64,000 nt of DNA from Peribolospora baueri (Eukaryota > Basidiomycota > Peribolosporomycetes > Peribolosporales > Peribolosporaceae), in contig JAMDHS010000017.1 of the NCBI GenBank assembly GCA_029717555.1, forward strand, positions 1 to 64,000, given 5' to 3'. The translations under genes were made by a program, and so were the position numbers. The stretch's first letter is position 1. Each line of letters begins with the position of its first letter. Below, in pieces: positions 22,800 through 32,680 of the stretch. The notes below the pieces were generated by a model, which was not told the DNA's origin, searched no databases, and saw only the letters and a list, made by a program, of their open reading frames with translations.

Positions 22800-23612
22800 A
22801 CTTGAATGAAGAAAAGACAGAGAGGAGGGCTGGGTCTAAGGGGATTGGGTGAAAGCCAGAGGGAACGATGCTGAGGGTAGAGTCCTAGGCTACAGCAGAC
22901 TGGCTCTTTTATATGCTAGACAGGTGTCTGTTGTCGCTCGGCCCAAGATAGCTCAGCTCATCTGCCGCCCATACGAGCCTGTTTTCCACCCTGCCTCTCA
23001 TCGCAGCGACAGGTAAACGAGAAAGAACGGATAGCGTTAGCTACATGCGCTGTGGGCCTTCCTTCGGGTTGGACTCTTGGTCGACTTGCGTGAACGCACT
23101 GATCGTGCAGTGGAGAGACAGAGATCCGTGCGGGGTAAATTAGGGAGGATATCCGGTGCAGACAACCGCGTCCCGTCGGATAGCTGAGATCCGCATCATA
23201 TCTATCCGGCGTACAGGGCCGAGGCCGGGGCCCCGCTTTGTCGGCTGGCCGCGTCGCATCTCGTCCCGGATACCTGCAGGAGTCCGGCTACCACATATTT
23301 GGTACCACAACATCTCAGCGGTGCACTCCCACTGCGTGAAGCCAGCGGCGGGTTAGGGTGCGCACGGGTGTGGGTCGTCTCGGTTCAGTTCGGCACGACC
23401 GCATCAGTCTCCACTTCCGGAGACAACGTCATCCTGTGCGGAGAAGCGAGTCCTGAGAAGGAGGGGGGGAGGCGACGTCTACTTTACAAATACCGGCCTT
23501 GCTACTTCCGCGCACCCCGGCACACGGATCTTCACTCTACCCAGCCTGAATCCTTCTTCTGCCCTTCTCAACGCCCCGCTCACAACAGACTATACAAGAA
23601 CGTTCCCACATC
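22800..23612. promoter_or_regulatory. Bidirectional promoter of monooxygenase and alpha/beta hydrolase
   Basis: The 813 bp between the two divergent start codons carry five copies of TATCCG or its complement CGGATA, at 23028-23033, 23150-23155, 23177-23182, 23203-23208 and 23267-23272. About 0.1 would be expected by chance in that 245-bp span. The copy at 23200-23212 (ATCTATCCGGCGT) is identical over 13 bp to 25652-25664 in the transcription-factor promoter. Zn2Cys6 proteins usually bind CGG-containing sites, so these are candidate sites for the cluster regulator. A palindromic GGATATCC overlaps the second site. Confidence 0.55.
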
Positions 23613-25271
23613 ATGTCTACTGTTCCGCTCAAGACTGTCGACCTCGCCTCCGGCATCACGGCCGCTTACCGCCAAGTGCCTGAGCGTTTCGATTCAGCGA
23701 AGCCGACTCTCGTCTTCCTGCACACTTTCACCAGCCACAGCTGGTATTACGGTGAGTGAGCCTCGGGCCTGATCGTGTATAGTTGATTCTGTTTCCCTTG
23801 GTTTCCAATTCATTAACACCGTGTTATCACCTGATTCACCGCCCATCGCTCATGTCGGCTTGCAATCTTTCCTCAGCCGAACAGCTCCAGAGCAAAGAGC
23901 TCACGTCCCGGTTCAACTTGCTGGCCATTGACGAGATCGGCCATGGCTACACCGAAGGTCCCCAAAAGTGGACTTTCTGGGTGTGTGACCGCTCGAGATT
24001 CAGCGTTTCCTGCCTTCTGTCTATTTTACTTGTTCCCATGCACAGCTTTCTGATATAGATTCGATCTGTTTTTCCAACTCCATCTGCCACGTCTTGCGCT
24101 GAACCAGGATACGGCCAAGATGGCGCTTGGTGAGTAATCTCTTGGCTTTATTCGGGAAGGAGGGATCCTGTCATGATGCGTCTTGTGGAAATCTGACGCA
24201 CATATCTCCGTCTTTTGATACTCTTATCTCCCATGCCGTTCCAGACGTCATGGTGAGTTAGCTCGCCACTTTTATGGAGTGAATGATGGTCCAGATTCGA
24301 TCGACTGATTTCTCACGGGCTTCCCCCTCGTTTGCGCATCTCGCTTCTCATTGCCGCATCTGTGGCTTGTTGCAGGACGCCGTTGGTGTCAAGAAGGCCT
24401 TTGCTTTGGGTAGCAGCCAGGGAGGTGCCATTGTCGCGCAAATGGCGCTACTCGCTCCCGAAAAGATTGCCGGTCTGATTGAAGCCGGGTGCGTATCCTG
24501 TTGAGTGTTTGGAATGGAATACTCTCGTACGTAAGACGAACCTGCCATGCTAACGTGGACGCATTTTTTTTTCCCTTGATGCCCTCGACAGGACGTCTCT
24601 GGACGCGGAAACTCAAGAGACTCGGGATCTCGGTTGCTGGAACGTGCCTGCCGTGGAAGCTGACTGGTACGCTATCCTGGACCCCGGACACGCTACCCCT
24701 AACTGGGTCGTGCCGGACAAGGCAAGTTCATTTTCTTTCCAAACGTCTGCCCTTGTTAGCACGGTGTTGGTTTGCTGACTTTCCGGCGCAATCAACTTCT
24801 TCCTTCACATCAGATCACCAACGACATCATGGGCGTCGGACTGGGCGAGGACGTTCCCGCTCCCTTCGGGGCTTATTGGAATGCTGAACACAAGAAGATC
24901 TTTGGCGGGCAAGAGGGTCGTGAGAAGCTCCTTCAGGCGTCCAAGTGCCTCTTCGAGCGCGACAGCTTGGTTCCAAAACTCGACTCCATTACCTGCCCGG
25001 TCCTCATCATCCACGGGACGAGGGACAACGTGTTTTCGATCCCGCTGGTTCACAAATGGGCGGCTTTGCTCAAGAATGCGAAGGTCCAAACTGAAATTAT
25101 CGAGGTCCGTTTGCTTTGCTTCGCGTTTTCAACAGCGACGGAGCCTGTGCCTGACTCTTTCTGGTTTTGCGCACCGCTGCACAGGGTGGGCACCATTTCC
25201 TGACGGTCAGTCACGCTCCCGAAGTGGAGAAGCTGGTGATCAACTTCATTGAGCAGAACACGAAGGCGTGA
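23613..25271 (+). CDS. Alpha/beta-fold hydrolase, enol-lactonase/C-C-hydrolase-like
   Basis: Exons: 23613-23751, 23877-23980, 24108-24129, 24245-24252, 24376-24488, 24592-24721, 24814-25104, 25185-25271, giving 297 residues. The 22-nt and 8-nt exons encode only KMAL- and DVM-like pieces but keep the phase. The sixth intron begins with GC (AAG/GCAAGT), a known minor donor. LVFLHTFTSHSWYY holds the oxyanion-loop region. The nucleophile elbow is GSSQG (S105), the acid is D243 in IIHGTRDNVF, and the histidine is in GGHHFLT (272/273), so the triad looks complete. The fold is shared by 3-oxoadipate enol-lactonases, C-C hydrolases and epoxide hydrolases, so the reaction is not fixed. Being paired head-to-head with an aromatic monooxygenase favours hydrolysis of an oxidised aromatic product. 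Confidence 0.88.
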
Positions 25272-25873
25272 GGCGCACGACGTCAACACTATCGTTCCCA
25301 CCATTCTCGTGATTTTTTGAATTTGTGACGTGTTATAGTACCCAGGTGTGGTTTTGTTATGTAGCCAAATGGCGGGCAGCGAGTGTGCTGAATTGGATGA
25401 CCACATTTACCGCATGTTGATCTGCCTCCGTCCATCTACCTGTTCGAGGGTACACCTCGGACGGACTGGCTTGACGGACCTCCGAACATAGCAAAGGGCT
25501 AGCTGATGTAAAAGCTCATGTGAGCGAACCGCTGAACATAGCAAAGGTGCCAGCTGACGTACAGGATGGCTAGACTACACGGGCAGAAGTAACGTAAGCT
25601 GCACGAGGATCAAGCGTTCTTATGAGGTCAGCATAGATCTCATGAACGGACATCTATCCGGCGTGAGTCGAGAGGAGCACGTATCCGAAGGGTCGGAAAG
25701 CTGCACAAAAGCCGTCGCAGTCACGTGAAGTCTCACGGAATCAGATTGGCGGGATCGAATAGCTCTGCGGCCGCATCGCCGATGGCCGGCTTGTGGGGCA
25801 CCGCAGCCCCCATGTCCCGTCGCTGAGTGGACACATCATCCTTCCTCCCTTCCACCATGGAGCTCCCTCCCTG
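25272..25873 (+). promoter_or_regulatory. Promoter region of the Zn2Cys6 regulator gene
   Basis: This 600-bp spacer separates the hydrolase stop from the first ATG of the transcription factor. Two TATCCG sites occur near its end, at 25655-25660 and 25682-25687. The first lies in the 13-bp word shared with the divergent promoter. This fits autoregulation, which is inference. A near-repeat of about 16 bp (GAACATAGCAAAGG) is seen at about 25486 and 25533. Confidence 0.45.
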
Positions 25874-28800
25874 ATGACCACCATTCCCGCATCGCCTGCT
25901 GTCCCTAGCCCCTCTCCTGGTCCATGGACCACACCGGCAGTCATACCTCCACCGCCACTGTCGCCAGCCTCCATCGCCGCCGAAGCCGCCCGCGCGCGAC
26001 GCCGAGTCAAGCCGGAGAAGCGCAAGCGAAGTGCCATCAGCTGCGACCTTTGCAAGGCCAAACGTATCAGGTGCAAGCGCTCGAAGCTTGGAGAACCTTG
26101 CGAGGCGTGCATCAAAGCAAAGGTTGACTGCACCCATGACGCCCCTCGAAAGATTCGCCGGGTGTTCGGTAGCGAAGCGGCAGTGCTGTTTCCGGGCCAT
26201 GCTTACCTCCCGACCTCCACACGTTCTTCCGGTCACGAGCGACGATCGTCTGGGCTCTCAGATCGTGGCGATGAGACGGGGATGCGTTTGAAGGCGTCGG
26301 TCTCGACGCAAAGGGCCGAGACTATGCCACGGCAGCCGTCCTCGTCGGTCTCTCCCGCTCCCCACGGACCAACTATCGATCACGACCGCCGCGCAAGCTC
26401 GACTGCCGCCGTGGCTACAGCTTGCTCAAGTACGTTCGGTGGTGATGCTTCCATAGGCCCTTCCACCGCAAACCCATCTCCCGAATCTTTTGTGCCGCCA
26501 GAAGCCGTGTCATGCGGTCCCTCTGCGCCTAGTGGTCCCGCATACGCGGAAGCTGGCCTTCGAGAATCGAGCTCGAGGCCGGCAGGTGCAGCAACGGGAT
26601 CATCTCCTGTTTCTCCGGAGACGGAAATTTCAACACTCTCGCCGGGCCTGTTGCAGGCTGACCTCCGGGGCCGCCCTCGATACGTTGGACCAAGCGCTTC
26701 GCTGCACTTCTTCGCCCAGCTGCGGGACATCATGTCCAAACACGAGCCCAACTCGGAATTCGTTCGAAACGGACTATTCCGCGCTCTTGCCAGCTTTGAA
26801 GACCCCTTGCAAGGCCCGGTCAAGGAAAGAGGACCGAAGGGCGGGGGAAGGGGCCCTGCGGACGGCCCCGGACGTCGCATGGAAAGCGGCTCTGCTCCAC
26901 CCTCGTCGTCGATTCGCGGAGCCTGGCCTAGTAGAGAGTGGAAAGGGCTTACGAAGACGGGTCCGCTTAAGATGCCTGCGAGATGGTGAGCATTTGCACA
27001 GAACACGTATTTCCTGTGTTTTGGGCACGTGCGGATTGACTGGTTGACACCGTAAATTGTTCCTCAGGCTCGCCGACACACTCGTTGAAGCGTTCTTTAC
27101 CCGCGTCCATGGCGACTTCGTTGTCTTTCATCGCGCGACCTTCTGGTGCCGATACGAGTCCATGTGGAACGCCTCTGGCTCCAATTTCGAGCAGGATTCT
27201 GCCTGGACGTGTTCCGTTTGCATGGTGCTGGTTCTGGGAGCTAGCGCCATAATGGGTAACGTCGCGCCATTCGGCAACAACAAGGGCGCCTCTGGAAATG
27301 GTACTGGTTGCCAAATCTCAAGCTCCCAAGCACAGTCCCCGGCGGACGCGGCACCGCGTACGGACTCGTACGGGTTAGCTGGCGTCGCATCGAACACTCT
27401 GAAGGGAATCCAACGGCGATATTACCGACATGTCGAGGCCCTCCTTCCCCGGGTTTTGTGCGGTTCGTCCCTCGCCAACATTCAAGCCATTCTTCTCGTC
27501 GCCGTATACATTCACAACGAGGACGAGAGGGAGGCCACGTGGAACCTGACGGGCTCGGCCGTGCGCATGGCGTTCGCAACCGGGATGCACCGCAAAGAGA
27601 GCGCTGGTGGCCAGCTCCAGAGCGAGTTCGGCACACTGGAACGTGAGATGCGAAAGCGTTTGTGGTGGACGCTTTTCACCTTTGAGCGGTTCCTATGCTC
27701 CAGCATGGGAAGACCGAGTTCGATCAATGACGACGACGTCGACGCCGACTTGCCTAAGGACAGCATCCTCGACACCAGCGACCAAGGCCCGCTCGGGTAT
27801 CTCTGTCAGAACGTGCGTTTATTTCAACTTGTCGGTCGCATCTGCAAAACTGTCTACAACCCCATCAATCAGCCCGAGGACAAGACTGCGGTGGCTGTGG
27901 CCCTGTTCGACGAACTGAAAGCGTGGCGAGAAGCCGTGCCCGCCCATCTTGATCTTGATATCCCGCAAATCCCCACGCACCGCCGCGCGCTACTCCTCCT
28001 GCATATCCAGTATCACAACGCCATCTCGCTCCTCACACGGCCATTTTTGATTCTTGAGACCAACGACGCCGGACCCAGTGACCCCTTCGCACACATGGAC
28101 GGACCGATTGGAGACGGACACTGGAAGCAACAGGCCGAACTCGCCTACACTTGTGTTAAATCTGCACAAGCGTGCGTTGCTTTGCTGCAGACCCTACGAA
28201 CGGAAGGCCTGTTCAACGCGACGACCTGGTTCGACACTTGGTGGACCTATAGCAGCGCCATGATCCTTGCCATACCGGTCATTTGGAAGCATGGGCGTCG
28301 AGCGCCTCGAGGTGACAACCAGAGAGGGATTCAAGGACGCCAAGCGACGGGAAGGAGCACGTTGGAATCCCCCGACGATGACGCGGGAAGACGAGGTGCT
28401 TCTGAGTCGGGCGGAGACATGCCAGTCGCTGAGCAAGCCGAATTGTCCGTAGCTCCAGCAGCGTCCTCTAACGGAAGCAGCCCCCCGGCCGTGCTCAAGG
28501 TTGAGACCGCCGAAAGGGCCAAGGAAGACTTTCGGACTTGCCTGGACCTGCTGGATGGGCTTGCCCTTCGCGGCACTCTAGCACGCTTTGCTGAGGTGAT
28601 GAATAACCTGGCCAAAGCCGTTGGCGTATCCGTCTCTCTGCGACACGGACGAGAGCGATCGGGGAGGAGAGGCCAGCCTGGCGCGAGGGAAGGGAACGCA
28701 GAGCGCCTCGGTTCATGCCACGAAGCGGGCACGCTGTCGGGGACTTCCAAGGTTCTTCAAGCGCACCTTTCTCGCGGCCGAGAACAGGCGAAAGTTAGGG

Positions 28801-29372
28801 TCGTTCCGGTTGAGCCCTCATCGGAAGCGTTTAACCTCCCTCGCCACGACCTTTCGCCGCTCACCTCGCCCAACAGCGTGGGACCTTCGCCCACTGGAGC
28901 ACAATCCATTCAGCAAGTCGACAGCAGCGCGCAGGCTTCCACTTCGAGAACGCCGTTCCCATTTCAAATGCTAACTCCGATGACGGGGCAGATGATACGA
29001 AGAGATAGCGTGTCAGGGGACGGATACGGGCTTCATAATGGCGCAGATGCGTCGAGTTTGGATGGCACCCTCGGGCCTAGCCCGGGCGCCATGTCCGATT
29101 TCCGCGCTCAACTACTGCATCCTCAGCACGATGGCAGCCGGGTGTACGACGACTGGGCCGGCGTCTTTGAAGGACCGCTGGGTATCTTTAGCGGACTCAG
29201 CATGACGGAGCCGGCCGGGGGTGGTGACGGCCTGTGGGGTGATCGAGCAGGCGTTGGTGTTGGCGCAATGGGTGGGACTGGTGTTGGAGATGAGAGGACG
29301 GCGTGGGAAGTGGCGATGAACTGGAATTGGGACCAGATCAGCTCTGCGCTCCTTCAGAGCAACCCTTTGTAA
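25874..29372 (+). CDS. Zn2Cys6 transcription factor with fungal regulatory domain
   Basis: Two exons, 25874-26985 and 27068-29372, with a GT-AG intron, giving 1138 residues. The binuclear zinc cluster CDLCKAKRIRCKRSKLGEPC continues with EACIKAKVDC, spacing C-x2-C-x6-C-x8-C-x2-C-x6-C (C57 to C86), after a basic stretch. The middle-homology region starts after the intron (LADTLVEAFFTRVHGDFVVF) and includes ILLVAVYIHNE, RMAFATGMHRK, RKRLWWTLFTFERFLCSSMG and GRPSSINDDDVDADLP, all typical of the fungal-specific regulatory domain. Long Ser/Pro/Gly-rich linkers lie between and after. The open frame reaches further upstream, but only through non-ATG codons, so I start at MTTIPASPAV. It sits inside the monooxygenase-hydrolase-methyltransferase group and is the likely pathway regulator. 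Confidence 0.93.
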
Positions 29373-30408
29373 CAACAGTGTATGTAGAAGAAATCCACGC
29401 ATCGTCCAGCTGTATTATGCCTTGGGTGCGTGCTCCCAGTGTCCGACAGTCTCGACTGTTGTGAATGCGCCCAGTTGCATTCGTCGGTCGAGGAGCGGGG
29501 ATCTGGCCGGCTAAAAGAACGCCTGCTCGGAGCGGGGATGAGAAGAGCGAAGACGGGTACCGCTCGTCCTTGGTGGATGGATCGCCGCGCGCCTGGAGCT
29601 GGTGCTGGTGGTCCGAGTCGCAGCCGGGAACCGTCCGCTCGGGCGCTCGAGACATGGTCACCATACCATGGCCGCCGGACGGGCATGTATGGTGGGACCA
29701 GTGGAGGCGCACTCGCACGTCTGTGGGGGAGAGAGATTGGGCTGCGGACGTACCGAGGGTGCAGATGCGGGCACGGCAATCGAGCGCGGCTCACAGCCTT
29801 GTCCCGGACTTGCGGAGCCTCCGACTCGGAACACGGCCACTCGGCATCGTTTATCCTGTACCACCACTGAGCTAAGTCCATGCCGAGCCATGTCCGACGA
29901 GGACGACAGCCGGTGGAGGCAGTCTCACCTTCCACCACTGACAGTAGCGCGTACAGCATCATTCCTATTGTCCGCGCTTCCGGCTCCGCATTCACTTAGT
30001 CTCACGCGGACCGCCCATTCACTTCCCCGTTTTCTACCCGTCTTCTTCCATCACAGCTTCCTGACGGCGACAGTGTGAGCGCTTGGAATACAGTCGTCCC
30101 TCGGCGCCGCACGGACGGGGGCGGAAGGCCGAGCGGGAATCCTGTCCGCGACTCGGCGGATCTGCCATGACTCGTCTACGCTAGCTACATCAAGTGGATG
30201 GGACCTGAGACGGGCGAACAAAAGGGACAATGATGACACCGACGACGAGGAAGAAGAAGTTCCGCCGTGAGCGCCTCCGCGTCCTCATCGACTGGCCAGG
30301 GCCAGCATCTATTTATTGTGTGGCTGCTTTCTCATGGATTCGCCCCATCACGGACGGTGCTCAGCCCACACTATATCCTCTTCTCGTTGCTGCTAAGGCC
30401 TTCTGGAC
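29373..30408. other. Spacer between regulator and O-methyltransferase; no gene seen
   Basis: About 1 kb holding the 3' end of the regulator and the methyltransferase promoter. No TATCCG site was found here, unlike the two promoters to the left. Open frames on both strands look like compositional noise. Confidence 0.45.
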
Positions 30409-32326
30409 ATGGGTAATTGGAACAAAGCTGCTCAGCTGAACGCTCTCAACGAGCTCGCGGCTACCGTAAAGGTCAGTCAGTACGTTACACTCGCTTCCTG
30501 TGGCCACTGGACTCACAGGATCGGTCGTGTCGCATACCCCTGCAGGAGCTCACCTCGTACCTCGAGAGCCAACCTGACGATGCACAAGTCCATCCCGGCA
30601 CCTGGCACTTTCCATGGACTCCGGCATCGGGGAAGACCGCGCATGCCTTGAGAAGGAACTACGAGTGGGTCGTGTAGCATCAGTGATCAGGGCGGCATTG
30701 GTCCGTCGCAACTTCTGAACTTCGGCTCCTCTTTCGTCCCCGCTACCAGGACCGTGCTGCGGAGCATACTGTCTCCCGGGCAGTACATTCTCGAAAACGC
30801 TCTAGCCATCGACGAAGCTTTGGCTATCACCACTCTCTTGGAATATGGCATCCCCGACCAACTTGACGAGGGGGAGGTGAAGAGCGTGGAAGAGCTCGCC
30901 AACAAGAACAACGCCCTTAGCGTCTCCCGCATCGAGGTCCTCCTTCGCCTCGCTGCCTCCTTTGGTATCTTTGAGGAAGCGGAGCCGCTGTCCGGCAAGT
31001 GGAGACATACCCCTCATAGTTTGATGTTGCGCAAGGACAGCTCTGTCCCCGTGTGGGCCTTGGTCGAGTATAGGTGCGTCCATCTGGGGATTCTACGCAG
31101 CATGCCTGTTTCTGTCTGCCTTGATCTTAATCGACGTAAATTTCTCTCATGTTGCCCCCCGGCTTTTCGACTTAACAGTAGCGGCGATTGCCTCAATGCG
31201 GTTATACGTCTCCCGGAGCTGTGCAAGAAGGACTCCGAGCACATGTCGGGCATCGAGTTGCTCTTCCAGAAGCACCGCTTCGTCATAAATGCAGAGGACT
31301 CGTTCAAGGCGGAGCTATTCAACATCGCCATGAAGGCTGCCAGCTCTTATCTGGCCCCTGGACCCTTCGAAGGTACGAATGACATCTGGCAAACACGGAG
31401 TTGGCGTTGGCCTCCCTGTGAATTCCTCGCCCGTGTTGCGCAGAGCACAGAGCTGAATTTCTTGCTTGCTTCACGGTGAACCCCCCGTAGACTATGATTG
31501 GGCGTCTCTCGGCAAGGACGTCACCGTCGCCGACTTGGGCGGCGGAATCGGAAGCCACGCAATGTACGCTCTTGCCCGTCATCCCAACTTGCGCTTCATC
31601 GTCCAGGATCAGGCGCATGTGGCCGAAGAAGGGCGCCAGGTGAGTAGTAGTATCCGGGCATCCCGTAAAGGTCAAAGCGCGGGCGAAAAGAAGAAGGGCT
31701 TGGTGTGACATTGGATTGTTCCGCCACATTGCCATTTGCGCTTTCGTTCAGTACTGGGCCAAACACATGCCCAAGGAAATGAACGAGCGCGTGGAATTCC
31801 AAGCGTAAGTACCGTATGCGTCGTGTTGTTGGCTGAGGGATAGCGAAGTGTCAATCTCATTGTTGTCTTGCCACACCTAACGCCCTTCTTTCATTTCGTC
31901 TAGTCACGACTTCTTCAAGCCACAGCTAATGCAGGTGGCTGACGTGTACTACATGAGCAGCATCATTCACGACTGGGACGACGAGGACGCGATCAAGATT
32001 TTGCGTGCCCTGAGGCAGAGCGTTCGGCCGGGTACGAAACGTGAGTCTTCAGGATTCCGTTCCGCTGTCATATCCTCGAGTTCTCATCCCCACCTCCCAC
32101 CCCGTCTATTGTCCTGACCAACTCAGTCCTCGACGCCGAAGTGGTCATCAAGCCGTACAATGACCGCTACACGCACACGATCTCCGTGCACATGATAGTG
32201 GCAGTCGCCGCCAAGGAGCGCACAGCCGAAGAGCACACCCGTCTTCTCAATGCGAGCGGATGGGAGGTGAAGAAGATTTGGGATACCAGGAGCGTATTGA
32301 GCATTATCGAGAGTGTCGCAGTGTAG
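30409..32326 (+). CDS. SAM-dependent O-methyltransferase, family 2
   Basis: A predicted methyltransferase for a phenolic or polyketide hydroxyl. Exons: 30409-30471, 30546-30587, 30691-31073, 31179-31372, 31491-31639, 31752-31804, 31904-32040, 32127-32326, giving 406 residues, the usual family length. The SAM site is VTVADLGGGIGSHAMYALAR. The segment YYMSSIIHDWDDEDAIKILR carries the His-Asp pair used for catalysis. The substrate-side helix region includes RIEVLLRLAASFGIFEE. The N-terminal splice is uncertain. A donor at 30588 gives a 103-nt intron like its neighbours; a donor at 30669 would give a 22-nt intron and 27 more residues. I prefer the first. It is separated from the regulator by 1 kb and oriented the same way. 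Confidence 0.88.
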
Positions 32327-32680
32327 GTCGTAGGCGAAACCTTGGTCCTCACCGTACAAGCTCTTCTCTATTTCTAAGCGTGTGATTTGAGTGCCCGGAA
32401 CGGCCGGGATTGCTGGGCATTCTCCGTTATCGCCCCCTGTTTGTTTGACCGGGCCTCGCTCCGCTGGTCGCAGGGAAACGGAAAATCCCCCTTCCCGTGT
32501 ATGTAAGCAGGATGGAATGCCACTCCACGTGGCTCGACCGCGGGTGCTGATCGATCGAATGAATGTGATCGGTGCGCGTTTGGCCGGCGTCGCTGTCTCG
32601 CTGCCGACCTCCTCCATAAACGGCGACGGCCTTTCACACGACGTCTCCATCTTTCGCTCCTCTTCACCCTAGTTCTCATC
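32327..32680. promoter_or_regulatory. Spacer upstream of the DDHD phospholipase; no gene seen
   Basis: A 354-bp gap on the plus strand with the methyltransferase 3' end and the phospholipase promoter. Nothing else is supported. Confidence 0.45.

Noticed and set aside
25793-25873. Upstream extension of the Zn2Cys6 regulator
   Set aside because: The extension begins with GTG and has no in-frame ATG before 25874.
29354-30078. Overlapping frames on both strands between the regulator and the methyltransferase
   Set aside because: They are rich in Arg, Ser and Pro, have no motifs and no splice signals, and look like GC-driven noise.
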